Shown: positions 1 through 10,976 of the stretch, piece after piece | Layout of the letters: each line of letters starts with the position of its first letter | Position numbering within the stretch: position 1 is the stretch's first letter | Source: Paragordius varius | Taxonomy: Eukaryota > Nematomorpha | Direction: 5' to 3' | Assembly: GCA_964247055.1 (NCBI GenBank) | Contig: OZ176050.1 | Location: 2,480,001 to 2,544,000 of the forward strand | Length of the DNA stretch: 64,000 nt | Translations under genes and position numbers: made by a program | The notes under the pieces: model-generated | The model's input: the letters and a program-made list of their open reading frames with translations, nothing else | Database searches by the model: none | Told to the model about the DNA's origin: nothing

Positions 1-440
1 TAATATTATTTTAATAATAATCCAAACACCAACTAATTGTGCTGTTTATGCGTCTTCAATAAAATACTATTACATAATATGGTTATTTCTTAATATATTT
101 TGTTCCAATTTTGTGTGTACAAAGATGAACACAACTATCAAGTGATTACGTATTTTTAACAAGACAATAGTATTATAGGGATGTATTGAGTTATAATTTA
201 TTCAAAAAATCATTTTTGTTCGTAAATTATAAAAAATTTTTTTATAGCTTTTTATTAGTTTTCATAACTCTACCATCTTCTAGAAATAAATCAGATATTG
301 ATTATTATAAAAAGTCACTTATAAAAAGCTCTGTTTAATAATGAAAATTGATTAAGATAGAGGCTATACGAAATTCTCTCTAAATTACATTCCAAATGTA
401 AACTTTTTTAGCAATTAATAAAGCAATATCAATAAATAAT
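1..440. other. 3' flank of MRPL16, no gene
   Basis: AT-rich sequence downstream of MRPL16 that is repeated in inverted form at 21770-22150. No open frame or RNA gene is recognisable. Confidence 0.6.
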
Positions 441-1186
441 TTATTTCTGTTTCCCAAACCATTCGTAATCATATGGGCTGAGCCAATTATAGCAGCCTTG
501 CATACGATTTTTAATACAAAATTCAAAAGTGTATGGGTTTAAATTTGTTTTTTCTTTTTGCGCTTGAATTTTCGACTCGCGTTCAAGCATTTTGTGGCAT
601 ATAGCTTGAGCTTTAAAAGGCATTCTTGCCGCAAGTTTAGATAACCATTCTTCCACTAACCCAAATTCTATTCGGCCTCCGATCTCTAAAATAATACGCC
701 CACTACGAACAGGTGTCACATAATGATGTATTGAAGCTTTCCCACCTCCCATTCTTACACCTTGCACGTTAGATTAAAGGGTACCTTGACTCTTTTTCGT
801 AACAGGTTTCCACGGAGGATCAATCCTCCAAACAGCAAAGAGCTTTTGTTCTTTTATCTTCTTATTTACGACATTTTTAATAAACTCAAAATTTTCATGT
901 CGGAGATTACCCCCGGTTAAAGCCCGTATTCCATATTGTTTATGGATTAAATAGTTTTGAACGAGTTCTGGTCCCCGTATATCAATATTTCTTCGCATCA
1001 TTTTGGGTACTTTTGTGCCGACAGGAGATTGAGGGACCTTCTCCACATTAGGGAGTTTTTCATTTTCGGGATATTCAACATCTTACAAAATTATAAATGA
1101 CATATAATACGGTCATATGTGGGCAAAGGATAAAAGTTTCTAAGATAAGCCTTGGAAATTAAATTTGGCCAATATGGTTTAAGCAT
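441..1186 (-). CDS. MRPL16: Mitochondrial ribosomal protein L16 (uL16m)
   Basis: Predicted 230-aa large-subunit mitoribosomal protein. Exons on the minus strand are 1186-1111, 1081-785 and 760-441; the introns are 29 nt (1082-1110) and 24 nt (761-784), both GT..AG, and all phases close. The N-terminal exon (MLKPYWPNLISKAYLRNF) is basic and hydroxylated enough to serve as a mitochondrial import sequence. The core carries the L16 features in order: DIRGPELV, the ALTGG.LRH.NFE block, FAVWRI.PPWKPVTKKS, then the hallmark MGGGK..IHHYVTPV, followed by GRI.LE.GG, LAARMPF and the C-terminal NPYTFE...LSPYDYEWFGKQ. Human MRPL16 is 251 aa with the same order. It is divergent to EMC5 and on the same strand as PARP16. 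The copy in the right arm (about 21050-21768) is a pseudogene, so this is the working locus. Confidence 0.92.
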
Positions 1187-1227
1187 GGTTAACATATGCT
1201 TTTGCGCTAGTATTGATTTGCTGGAGG
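1187..1227. promoter_or_regulatory. 41-bp bidirectional gap between MRPL16 and EMC5 start codons
   Basis: Only 41 bp separate the two divergent ATG codons, so promoter elements and 5' untranslated ends for both genes must fit here or overlap the coding regions. The right arm of the inverted repeat keeps only part of it. No TATA box or other motif is convincing. A 'gctag' just upstream of the EMC5 start could be an acceptor for a spliced leader, but this is speculation. Confidence 0.45.
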
Positions 1228-1577
1228 ATGTCGTCTAAAACAATTTTTGCCGTTTCTATTTTATCCCTATTTCATGCAGCATACTCGGCAATACAATGTA
1301 AATATTGGTTAAAATTATAGATAAAAATTATATGCGCGTTACAGAACAAAATATTTCCAGCCTACCCATAGATATTACTTTACAAGCTGTTTTAAGCCTT
1401 GTTGTATCAATATATGCGATTTCACTTTTCGTTGAAGATTACAGAGAAATAAGATTAATTCGGGATCTCCAAACAAAGTTTATATAATTTAATTATAGGC
1501 CCATTGAATCTTTTATGAATCGTCCATCCTTTTACACCTTTAGTCACAGATCACCATTAATAAATTCGAATTTATAA
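1228..1577 (+). CDS. EMC5: ER membrane complex subunit 5 (EMC5/MMGT1)
   Basis: Predicted 101-aa membrane subunit of the ER membrane protein complex, which inserts transmembrane segments into the ER membrane. Exons 1228-1297, 1321-1477 and 1499-1577 join in phase, with GT..AG introns of 23 and 21 nt. The first helix (around residues 4-20, FAVSILSLFHAAYSA) is followed by the family signature YMRVTEQ..SLPIDI.LQ, then a second helix (LSLVVSIYAISLF), the charged segment EDYREIR and the C-terminal NRPSFYTF block that matches PSFYVF of vertebrate EMC5. It is shorter than the human protein (131 aa) because the variable tail is nearly absent. It starts 41 bp from the oppositely oriented MRPL16. A decayed inverted copy lies at 20704-21048. 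Seen: frame, splice ends and motifs. Known: role of the family. The identification is firm. Confidence 0.9.
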
Positions 1578-1829
1578 TTACGTATATTTTTACAGGCTGC
1601 AGGCAGCCCGGGAAAGTCTTCCGCACTTCTTGAAGAGGAGAGGGGTGCGCTATTTTAAAAAAAGGGATTAATAAAATTGTGATCCATATATGTGTATTAT
1701 TTTGAACCATAATTTAATAATTATGATCTCATAGGATTTTCAAAACGGTAGTCATAGATTCAAATCTGCTCATTCATACTAATATATTGTTTACTGGTGT
1801 CAGGTTCCAAATCGACGGCTAACGGAACA

Positions 1830-2920
1830 AACCTTATACTATAATTTTTACCTTTTTATGGGTATTATTTAAAGCTTTTAATGACATCTTATGGCTTCTT
1901 AAGTTTTTGAAAATTAGCTCCATAACCACGCCATTTTTGTATGGCGTCTCGTTTTAAACCGGTAGACCCCTACCCATAAACCTATATGGAAAAAGCGCTG
2001 AGTTAAATTCTTTGCCTTTCTAAGGCAATATTTGGAATTATATCTGATACCATAGTCTCATGGTTTATCCGAAAAAATCCCTCAACGCTAAATAATCGTT
2101 ATATGATGGCGTATTATTAGGGAATAAAGGCACTAAATTAACGGCTTATAAAAAAACGCCTGACCTTAATTTCTACCTAGTTACGGGTAATATATCAAGC
2201 TTTTAATGAGCTCATGTGCTTTATAAATTTTCTGTAAATCAGCTCCAAAACAACGCAATTTCTATATGGCGGCGCAGTTTTTGGCGGGTAGCTCCTTACT
2301 CAGGGGCAGGTATAAAAAAAGCATTGGTTAAATTTTTTGCCTTTATATGGGGAATATCTGGAATTATCATCGATCCCATAAGTTCTTGGAATTGCTTCAA
2401 CACTAAAAAATTGTTCTATGGCGGCGCAGTTTTAGACGGGTAGCTTCTTACCCAGACGCTGATACGAAAAAAGCGCTTGATTAAAATTTTTGTATTGAGA
2501 ATACCTGGAATCATGAGTGATTCCATATGATCTCATTAGTTTTTAGAAAAATTGCCTCAAAATTAAAAAATCATATTATGATGGCGCATAAGCGTGAAGG
2601 GCCTAACTAACGGCTAATTTTATAAAACCTGACGACCTAAATTTATGCCTTGTTACGGGTAATATTTTGAGTACCTATTGAACTCATATAGCCTGATAGG
2701 TTTTCTAAAATTTAGCTCCAAATGCACGCTATTTTGATATGACGGGGCAGTTTTTAGCGAGTATCTCCTTACCCAGCAGCCAATATAAAAAAACGCTCGA
2801 CTAATATTTCTGCCTACAGAAAATGCCTGAAATCCTTTTTTAATTTTTTCGGTCTCATACCTGGGCGAAAAATAGATTCAAATAATTATTTTTGTGGACT
2901 TTGTTTTTTGAAAAAAATGG
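1830..2920. repeat. ~160-bp satellite array with a three-unit higher-order period
   Basis: Recognisable unit landmarks fall near 1945, 2105, 2274, 2427, 2580 and 2747, giving a spacing of 153-169 bp. One type carries 'gcgcagttttt' followed by 'gggtagctccttac' (1945, 2274, 2427, 2747). The other carries 'atgatggcg' and then a 'cactaaattaacggct'-like stretch (2105 and 2580). The second type recurs after about 475 bp, that is every third unit. The array is absent from the right arm of the large inverted repeat, so it arrived after the duplication. Units are well diverged from each other. Confidence 0.7.
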
Positions 2921-4385
2921 CATTTTACGGGGGGAGCGGAGGAAAAGAGAGCCTAAATTAAATAAGCGAGCCGACTATTTTCGGCGCAATCTAATATGAG
3001 TAAAAAATTATATTTGAATACAATAGGACACTGTTCAGATTCCTTAGAGCGCCGATAGTATTTCAATGCGCCTGGACAGTTTAAAAGAAATGGTCTAGGT
3101 TGGCATGAGGCAGATATCAAATGAAACACGTCGACACACATAACATAGGATGTTATCTTTCAAAGTGAGATTCGTCGACACACACACGACACTGGTCACT
3201 CAAACAATAGTAATGATAGTGATCCCGACAATAACATTAATATTAATGGTAACATTATTGATAATAATAATAATAGCAATAATGACAATATCAATGAAAA
3301 TCCGCACGAGCGTCGTTACCCCGAGAGAATTCGTCGGAAGCCGGTCCGGTTCTCTTAAGGGGGAAGTGATATGCAAATCTGAAAGATATACTTTGTTTTT
3401 ATATCATAATTTTCTGTGTTACATGCAGTGAAAATGGTCTAACACGTTTTCGGGAAAATTGTATCAAAAACCCTTTTTTACACGGGGTGGGCCCCAACTG
3501 GGCGCCTAATTCAAAAAAGGACGAAACTATTGTCGGGGCATTCATTAATGATTAAATTTTTTTGACATTTGGATTCGAATCGGTCTACCGGTTTTCCGGA
3601 AACAGATCATAAAGCCAGCATTTTCCATTTTTATAAGGATGCATAGCTCCAAAAATGGTATATAGGCCTTATTGATTAAAGTACATTTACCGAAATTATT
3701 TTTTATCAAGCATTTGTGCGGCATAAAATCTATTGGAACAATGTTAAATATTTTTATAAATCAACCCGATTCATTCCATGCTAAAAATCATTTAAAGCGA
3801 TGATAAATACCTATAAAATTCTATAGTTTTTTTTATAATTAACTAAATTATTGGAATCAGGATCAGGGGTTAAACCACATCGATCTATCTTGGTAATTTC
3901 AATTGCTCATAACTCCCAATATCCTTTACAACAAAGCTTCCTTCTTGAAAAACTGATGTCTGCAGATTTTTAGGGAATGTACATTTCGCTTATTATTTTT
4001 ACAATTTATTATCGATTCTGGGGAAAATAATTTTGTAACCAAAAAAATATGGTCCTTGAAATGGTAAATAGTATCTTTAAATAGTTATTAAGTTTGTTTA
4101 TTCATATCTATATATGCGATTTATCTATCGGATATAATTTTAAACGTTTTTATATATATTTAAATTGGAAAATATTAAATTTCGCCAGGGTTATAAAATT
4201 GATAAATTATGTATTAAAACTGTTGCTTGCAAAAAAGACAAAACTTTGTTGATTAATACGACATAAACAATAATTTTTTGATTCTAATCTTTCGGTGAAA
4301 TTCGCCAATCTTCAATCCAATATTTAGTTATCATAATTATAGACACAAATATACTAACAGTTTATTAAATCAATTTGGAATGTAA
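2920..4385. other. Unassigned AT-rich DNA within the left-arm insertion
   Basis: No convincing gene. A short Asn/Asp-rich open stretch at 3150-3360 is followed by an Arg/Pro-rich end. The rest is non-coding. The block lacks a counterpart in the right arm, so it belongs to the later insertion that also holds the satellite and the LINE. Confidence 0.4.
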
Positions 4386-4389
4386 AGTA

Positions 4390-7300
4390 TATATTCTTGG
4401 ATAATTTTAGGACTCCATATTCGGAGTTTTGTATCCACAAAGTAGTTTCCTCCATAAGTTACGATCTTTACATTGTTCTGTGGAAAGGCTACGTCGATTC
4501 AAGTCCATTTTTATATTATCATTATAAGAAAAGAGTGGTCGTCCCTTTCTTCTATTGCCATCAACATTAATGTTTTCAACAGTTTTTAACGGATGGGTGG
4601 CGTCTCTTTGAGTATGACCGTATAGACGCAATCTGTTAGTTTGAATTATATAATCAATTTTATCGTTTTTTTTAATGAAAATTGATATTTCTGGTGTACG
4701 AAAGCAGCTTTTGAGTATTTGGTTCTCACTGGTTAGGAGTTTTGTTTGATTTGTTTTGTTTAATGCCCAGGTTTCAGAACCATAGGTAAGAGCAGGTCTT
4801 ATTCCTACCTTGTAAAGATACCATTTATTACGATTGTTAACATTTTTGTTTTGGAAAACATATATTAACTGATTATATTTTATCCAGCCTTGTTGTATTC
4901 TTCTTTTGATAGCCTTTTGTGGGCTTTCCTGAGATGTAATGACATCTCCTAGGTATACGAAAGAGTCAACCAATTCGATGTCATGTCCATCAATGTTAAG
5001 TAGCTTTGGTCGATTAAAATTATTATTGCTTGGGTCTAAGCAATTTAAACATTTAAAATATATTACATTTGTTAACTTTTCTTTTATTTAATAGCACTTT
5101 TTGTGTACCCACATTTGACATGATATGCATTTAATGGAATTTGAACGTACTTCCTTACTGCAAATGAAACAGGGGTATCTGGGTGTTTCACTTTCACCCG
5201 TTATTATTATTTTTGTTTTTGTGGCGTTTATAATCATTCCATATTGTTCAAGGCATTTCTTCCACTTGGTATAGTTATTTACCATTTGATCCTATGATCG
5301 TGTCGTTATCACGAGGTCGTCGGCGCATAACATTTCCCAAGGGCATTCAGTTCTTATGTCTTGCGTTGCCGCATCCATTATAGTTATAAAAAGGAGTGGA
5401 CTTAGGACTGAACCATGATGTAGTCCAGCATTGGTTGGGAAATTGCTTGTATTGCCGATATTGGTTCTAACGTTGGTTGTTGTATTTTTATAGAGTAGGA
5501 TTAAGATTTGTATAGTATGTTCTTCTATTTTACGTAGTGCCCATTGAATTGTGGCGCGTGGTATTTGGTCAAACGCACGTTCCAGATCTACAAAGACATG
5601 GTATAGCTTTTGTTTCTTTTCCAGATATTTTTCCTGTAAGCGTCTTAGGATAAACAAGGGATCCATTGTGCTACTGTTTGAACGGAATGCAAACTGATTC
5701 GAATCTATGTTTATATGTTTTCTCAGCCTGTTTTCTAATATATTTTCGAATATTTTCAATGTGTGTTCCAGAAGTTTTAAAGGTCGGTAGGACGATGTTT
5801 TTAGTCGATCGCCTTTATTTTTATAAATAAGGATTATTATGCTGTTCTTCCAATCGCTGGGAGTTTGGTTTGTAATTATTATTTGGTTAAAGAGTTTTGT
5901 CAGATACTCTGCAGTGTTTTTGATGGGTCGAATGAGGTCGACTGAAAGGCTGCTTGGGCCTGGAGCTTTGTTACTTTTTAATTTATTGATTGCAGTTGTG
6001 ACTTCATCTATGGTGATTTCTTGTATGGGACCAGCTACTGGTGAAACCATGCTAAATTGTTTGGTCGGGTTTACTTGGTTGAGTTGTTTTTCTAAGTTCG
6101 TTTTCCAAATTTCTTTGACTTTCGAGGGATTCGTTATTATATTATCATTATCATCTTTAATACATTTTATTATTTTAACATCTTTATTACTATTGTTAAG
6201 GTTTTTGAGTCTTTTAAAAATCGTTTGGTTTTTAAAGTCTTTTTCTAAACTTTCAGCGATTTTAACGGATTTTTCATTCATAGCGTGTCGAATGGCCTTT
6301 TGGACCTCTCGTTTTTTATCTTCATAAACTTTTTTATCATCATTATTTTTGGAACTTTTCCATTTTTTATAAGCTTCGCCTTTTTCACGCAACAATGGTT
6401 TTATTTCATTTTTCCACCACCAGCTTCTCCGTTGCCTCATTGGTTTAGTAAAACCACAATGTTTTTTTGGCAGCTGTTAGAATTGTGCTTTTAAAATTTT
6501 TCCATAGAGTTTCAACATTGTTTCGTTCGGGTATATGTAACTCTGTGTTTTTGGTATAATCGGTTAATAATTTTGAATCCTTTAACTTTGCTATATTTAT
6601 TTTTTGATGTTGGAATGCGGTGCGGTCTTACGGATTATCTCAATGATTAGAAATGCTGTTATTAGCTTGTGTTGGTAAGAGGATTGATAGTAAGTTTTGA
6701 TGTTTGTTAGATGTTTCCTAATGTTTTTTGGAATTAATATGAAGTCTATCATAGGAATTATATGTTATATGCTGGTTGGTTTTTTTCTTAAAATGGGTAT
6801 TTGCGACTATGAGTTGATTTGCAATGCAGAAGTCTAGCAAACTCTCGCCCATCTTATCGAGGGCTCCAACGCCATTTCCACCATGCACGCCATGATATTC
6901 ATTACTATCCTTATTAATATGGCAATTAGAAGAAGTTTTGTTAATCAAATCATAGAGGGCTTCCCAATATTCGTTTTTTAATGTTTCGCTTAGACCAGAT
7001 TGTGGTGTGTAAGTTGAAACTATACCATTTACAGTTCAAAATCACCCTTGAACAATTCAAATTCACCCTTGAACAATTCAAATTCACTCTTGAACAATTC
7101 AAATTCACCCTCGAACAATTCAAATTCACCCTAAAAATAAATTATGTGTTTTCGAACTAATATAACTCATTATTAATATAAAATATATCTTTATGGCATA
7201 ATTAATTATTTTTTTCAGTATTATAATTTAAAACAAAATTTTATTTTTTTAAAACATATTAAAATATAGGTAATTTTTAATCTTAAAAAACACATAATTT

Positions 7301-8032
7301 ATTTTAGGGTGAATTTTAATTGTTCGAGGGTGAATTTGAATTGTTCAAGGGTATATTTGAATTGTTTAAGGGTGAATTTGAGTATATATTTATTACATTA
7401 TTACTCATCAATATTTTTATTTGAATCATTCTTGGATTATGTCTTATTACATCAATTATGTTATCACGATAGATGTTTTTAATGAAAATCGCAACACCAC
7501 CTTGTCCCTTGACATTTCCTTTATAGAATAATGTATAATCGTCTAAGTTTTTCAATCCATCTCCTTTCAATCTGGCCTCTTGGATGCAACATATATCTAT
7601 ATTGTTATGGCTAAGAGTGTTTGTAACCATTAATATTTTGTTAACTAGGGTACCCACATTCCATGTGGCAAATTTCAGAACTGTTTTATTATTATTACTA
7701 ACGGTATTATTTATTTTCATAGTTATTTTGGTAATTTTTATTATTCAAAGTATATATCCAAAAATATAGTGTATAAAAGTGTAAATAGGAAATATTATCA
7801 AAATAATTATTATAAGTTGAATTATTATTGTTATTTGAGATGTTGATAAGGTTTTAGTGTTCTTTCATATTCATATTATTATTATACTTTATGGTTTATT
7901 GAGGCATTTTTTTACGTATCACATGCCCTTGTGTACAACTAATGATTTTACAGATCATTAGAAAACTGGCCTTTGCCGTTAGCGCATTTTCATGCCCCAG
8001 CCAACACCACGGGAAGGTGGCAATAGGACTTT
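4390..8032 (-). mobile_element. RTE-clade LINE with C-terminal zinc finger, decayed
   Basis: Minus-strand non-LTR retrotransposon. It reads from an apurinic endonuclease (7720-7316 and 7020-6718: FATWNVGTL, IDICCIQEARLKGDG, then STYTPQSGL and GVHGGNGVG) into a reverse transcriptase (6440-5292) with YRPLKLLEHTLKIFE, FVDLERAFDQIPR, GLHHGSVLSPLLF and a catalytic ADD box written LCADDL. A piece at 5285-5088 holds CFICSKEV..NSIKCISCQMWVHKKC, a PHD-like zinc knuckle known from RTE elements. The tail at 4973-4407 has FVYLGDVI, GIRPALTYGSETWAL and LRLYGHTQR. The frame is broken between these blocks, and a palindromic 21-bp-subrepeat element (7022-7395) has jumped into the endonuclease. The element is absent from the right arm of the large inverted repeat, so it arrived after that duplication. 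The 5' limit is judged from loss of alignment with the right arm. Confidence 0.88.
7022..7395. mobile_element. Palindromic element with 21-bp subrepeats, inside LINE endonuclease
   Basis: Begins 'ccatttacagttcaaa' after TATA and ends before TATA, suggesting target duplication of TATA (or TA). The left arm has four to five copies of a 21-bp unit containing 'gaacaattcaaattcaccc'; the right arm has three in reverse complement; the ~170-bp core is AT-rich. Removing it restores the endonuclease reading (NIY..VSTYTPQSGL), so it is an insertion. The same family occurs at 41699-42085, 40550-41130 and, degenerate, at 8640-8880, 19510-19745 and 45090-45355. Confidence 0.8.
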
Positions 8033-8186
8033 GTTATTCAATGTAATTAATTTCTGTAAACATATTTTACAGTTTGAAAAAATAAAAATGGTTAATTTTT
8101 TGACTCATCGTAAGAGTCTCAACACACCTCACAATCTAATAAGTTATGGGAGAAAGTTTTTTATTATTAATTTAATCAAGATGATC

Positions 8187-8189
<3 letters not shown>

Positions 8190-8227
<38 letters not shown>
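8190..8227. repeat. (TA)n microsatellite
   Basis: Run of about 18 TA units just downstream of the PARP16 stop codon. The right arm has a much shorter TA tract near 20108. Confidence 0.9.
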
Positions 8228-8228
<1 letters not shown>

Positions 8229-8271
8229 CCCATAAATCATTTATTTGATTATAAAATTTATTATCTATAAA

Positions 8272-9684
8272 CTAATATATTGCATTTTGGTCGGATTGGG
8301 CTAAAAATATAAATTTAAGAATTAAAATACAAATAATTATTGGAATGACCCATTGATATTTAAAAATCAATACAGATGCGATTTTCCTGAAAATATAAAA
8401 ATGATAAACTTGAATAACATATAAGGTGAACCATGAGCATATACAAGAATATAACGAATTTGTATTAAATCCTTGTTAGCAACTATAAAATAGGTGTCTG
8501 GTGTGTTTGTATTTTTGCCATCTATAATTAATTTTTATCGTAAAAAACTTTATTTCAAGTTTAATAATTGATTTTTTATAATAGACGATTGTGTAGTAAA
8601 AATCATTATATATATATTCAAATTCCTTTTAAATACCTAATACCTCAAACATTGAACATTCAAATTTACCTTAAATTATATGTCTCGTAATTGATGTTGG
8701 ATAGTTGACAAAATATTTCTTCTGTAATATTATTTCAACTTGTTAATTTTAAGCGAAATTCATATTATGCTACATAATTACCAAAGAGGCATTATCTGAG
8801 CCAAAAAACACATAATATTTTAGGGTTAATTTGACATGTTCATGGGTAAATCTAAGGTAAAGATATCCAATAAAGAAGGGGTATAAAAAATTAAAAAAGG
8901 TATAGCCCCTAACAATCCCACGTTAGGTTAAAATAAAATTCCTATCAAAATATGGTTGTTTTTTTATATAAATGCTCTTTTAACATTTTTTTGATATGCT
9001 TATATTTTCAAACCTTACTGAAGCTCTAAATAATTAGATATACATTTTATATCGCCAGTCTGATTATCATACAATTCACAAAATAAAACATAGGATATGT
9101 ATTTTCCCATCATACTGTGTTGCCATGATTTACCGGTTTTGCTAAAATTCAGGCAAACAGATAATTCCGAAGAAAAATAAATTCCGTCGCCAAAAGCACC
9201 TTGCTAACACATAAATATAAAATTTAAATACTCTGGAAAACTTAGGACATAAACCATTACATAGTATGGAATATAAGTTTTCCAGTGAGGAACCATGAAA
9301 TCCATAAAACTTATTGGATATGTTGGATATTTCACCATTAATTCGGAATATATAATTGGGTTTAGAAAATCTAGTATGCTGAGGACATAGTGATAGTATA
9401 TTTTGAAACACTTTACGATCACAATAAATAATATTTTTTTGTAACGGTTGACATATATCTTGGATTAACTTATTATGCGATGTATTTACAGAAGTAAGAG
9501 ATGCAAAATCCTTTTCCTACAAAATAAAAATTTTCCATACTAGTTTTGCATAATTTCTTAAACCATCACATATATAATCGTTTGGAAATGGATTCAAAAC
9601 ACTATCTTTACGATAGCTATGAAGGGCTGACGAAAACGCCGAAACGATTAAATCTGCCGATGCCTTAGCAATTGGTCCATGCAT
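8272..9684 (-). CDS. PARP16: PARP16-type mono-ADP-ribosyltransferase with tail anchor
   Basis: Five exons (9684-9541, 9516-9232, 9203-9044, 8521-8410, 8386-8272) give 271 aa; three introns are 24, 28 and 23 nt, and the fourth (8522-9043) is 522 nt because a palindromic repeat sits in it. The N-terminus matches PARP16 (FSSALHSYRKDSVLNPFP against human FASALQSYKRDSVLRPFP). The catalytic fold shows FHGSSLENLYSILCNGL, GAFGDGIYFSSELSV, GKSWQHSMMG and the late strand DTYFIVANK..LIQIRYILVY, so the His-Tyr-Tyr triad typical of PARP16 is present. The last exon encodes a single hydrophobic helix (WVIPIIICILILKFIFLA) and a short polar tail, fitting a tail-anchored ER protein as in human PARP16, which modifies the stress sensors PERK and IRE1. 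The donor at 9043 was chosen because it alone keeps phase; a stronger-looking donor about 25 nt downstream does not. Confidence 0.85.
8640..8880. mobile_element. Degenerate palindromic 21-bp-subrepeat element in PARP16 intron
   Basis: Carries 'gaacattcaaatttacctt' on the left and 'gttcatgggtaaatctaagg' on the right around an AT-rich core. It lies in the 522-nt PARP16 intron and recurs in the right arm at 19510-19745, so it was in place before the large inverted duplication. Confidence 0.55.
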
Positions 9685-9689
9685 AAAAT

Positions 9690-10310
9690 CTTAGCATTCA
9701 TTAATACAGATTTACTGCATACTGCCGTACCTTTTTTTAATATTAAATCCATGTATCCAAAAAGGCTGTGACATGCTTGCTTCTTACCGCCACTGTCAAG
9801 AGAGGACGACTCTTACCGCCTTCCTACGCTCGCCTCAGTGCAGGGGGATGTAATCATTCTTCAGAGCTTCTAACAAATATATGTAATGAAACGTATAATA
9901 CTGAGGACATGCATGATAAGCAAAAATGTATAAATCGATTTACATAAGGCGACTAAACTAAGTGCCAAATAATTTAGGGATTATATATTTACATCTATAC
10001 ATTACCGCAAATACTATGAAAATAAATTAATTTTGATGAATATTATTAACAGGGATTTCAATAATATCGTTAAAATTATATTAAACAGTGTAGGCAAAGA
10101 TATTTGGTTGTTTTTGTTTTATAGCACTGTGACAAAATTAGGGGAAAATATTCCGTATATTATCATGATAAAATTTATCAAAAATATCATAATGTTTGAT
10201 TTGTGCCACATGAGAGTTATAAATTATTACCGTTTTTGTTGTAATTGCTCAAAATTTGCAAAATATTTTTATGTGTCAATTCAAAAATATCACACATAAA
10301 CTTGATAAAA
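9690..10310. other. Inner end of left palindrome arm, no gene
   Basis: Upstream side of PARP16, matched in reverse complement at 18330-18779. Alignment fades near 10085. Contains a GC-richer patch around 9780-9850 that is conserved between the arms but encodes nothing I recognise. Confidence 0.5.
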
Positions 10311-10976
10311 AATATATATTTTGATAGGAAAATGTATCAGGACTATCTTGGTGCTTTAGACCTCACGACTGAAAAAAAGTTATTTACATTTTGTGGCAAT
10401 GGCTCATTATCAGAAAATGGCAAAATTTGCGAACATTTTTTAAAATAAGTTTTTTTGGTGAAAGCTAAAGGATTCATTCCAAAAAATATTATTATATATA
10501 TCATAAAATACATATAAAAAGCAAAACAATTTTGAAAAAAATAATTTTTAAACGTCGACTCCGAAAGTACCAAAAATTTTTGCTCTTATAATAAGGGCTA
10601 GTTCTCTTAAACACGAAATGCCGAAATTGTGTGATAAAAATTTATATTTTTTTTTCAAAATTTAATTTTTATAAATATTTTGTTGAAACCTACTTCATAC
10701 TATTTGAAATGATAGAAACGGTATAAAAACGCGTTTAGATATTATAAAAACACTTTTTATACATATTTTGATGATTAAACATTTCTATCATTTCAGAATT
10801 TGGATTAAAACATTTATTCGTCTTCAAGATTATGCAATCAAATTTAATTTTTTTTACAAAAATTTACCAAAATATAAAGCAAACGAAGCTTTGAATTTAA
10901 ATTCTGATATAATAGAAGTTTTTGGCATGGAATTACATAAAAAATATGTTTTTATAATGTCTAAAAGCGTTATACC
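10310..10976 (+). repeat. Fold-back family repeat, copy a (cut by hAT)
   Basis: Member of a dispersed long-inverted-repeat family. Landmarks shared with the copies at 33840, 54780 and 62230 are 'gataggaaaat', a 'tatcatggtgc'-like block, 'ttctgatatgg'-like, 'gaatgaagcct'-like, 'aacgcaaaatgccg'-like, and the pair 'gatggaaacggtataaa' / 'ccgtttccatcat' near the centre. This copy stops at 10976, where a hAT element is inserted. Confidence 0.65.

Noticed and set aside
3150-3370. Asn-rich then Arg/Pro-rich stretch that might be the tail of an LTR-retroelement polyprotein
   Set aside because: Too short, low complexity and without any diagnostic domain or LTR; recorded only as a possible fossil fragment.
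5839-6494. Open frames of 162 and 69 codons on the plus strand
   Set aside because: They lie antisense to the LINE reverse transcriptase and their hydrophobic composition is a by-product of the AT-rich complement.
7022-7140. Regular ~21-bp direct repeats that look like a CRISPR array
   Set aside because: There are no unique spacers, the units abut head to tail, the array is mirrored in reverse complement on the other side, and the DNA is eukaryotic.
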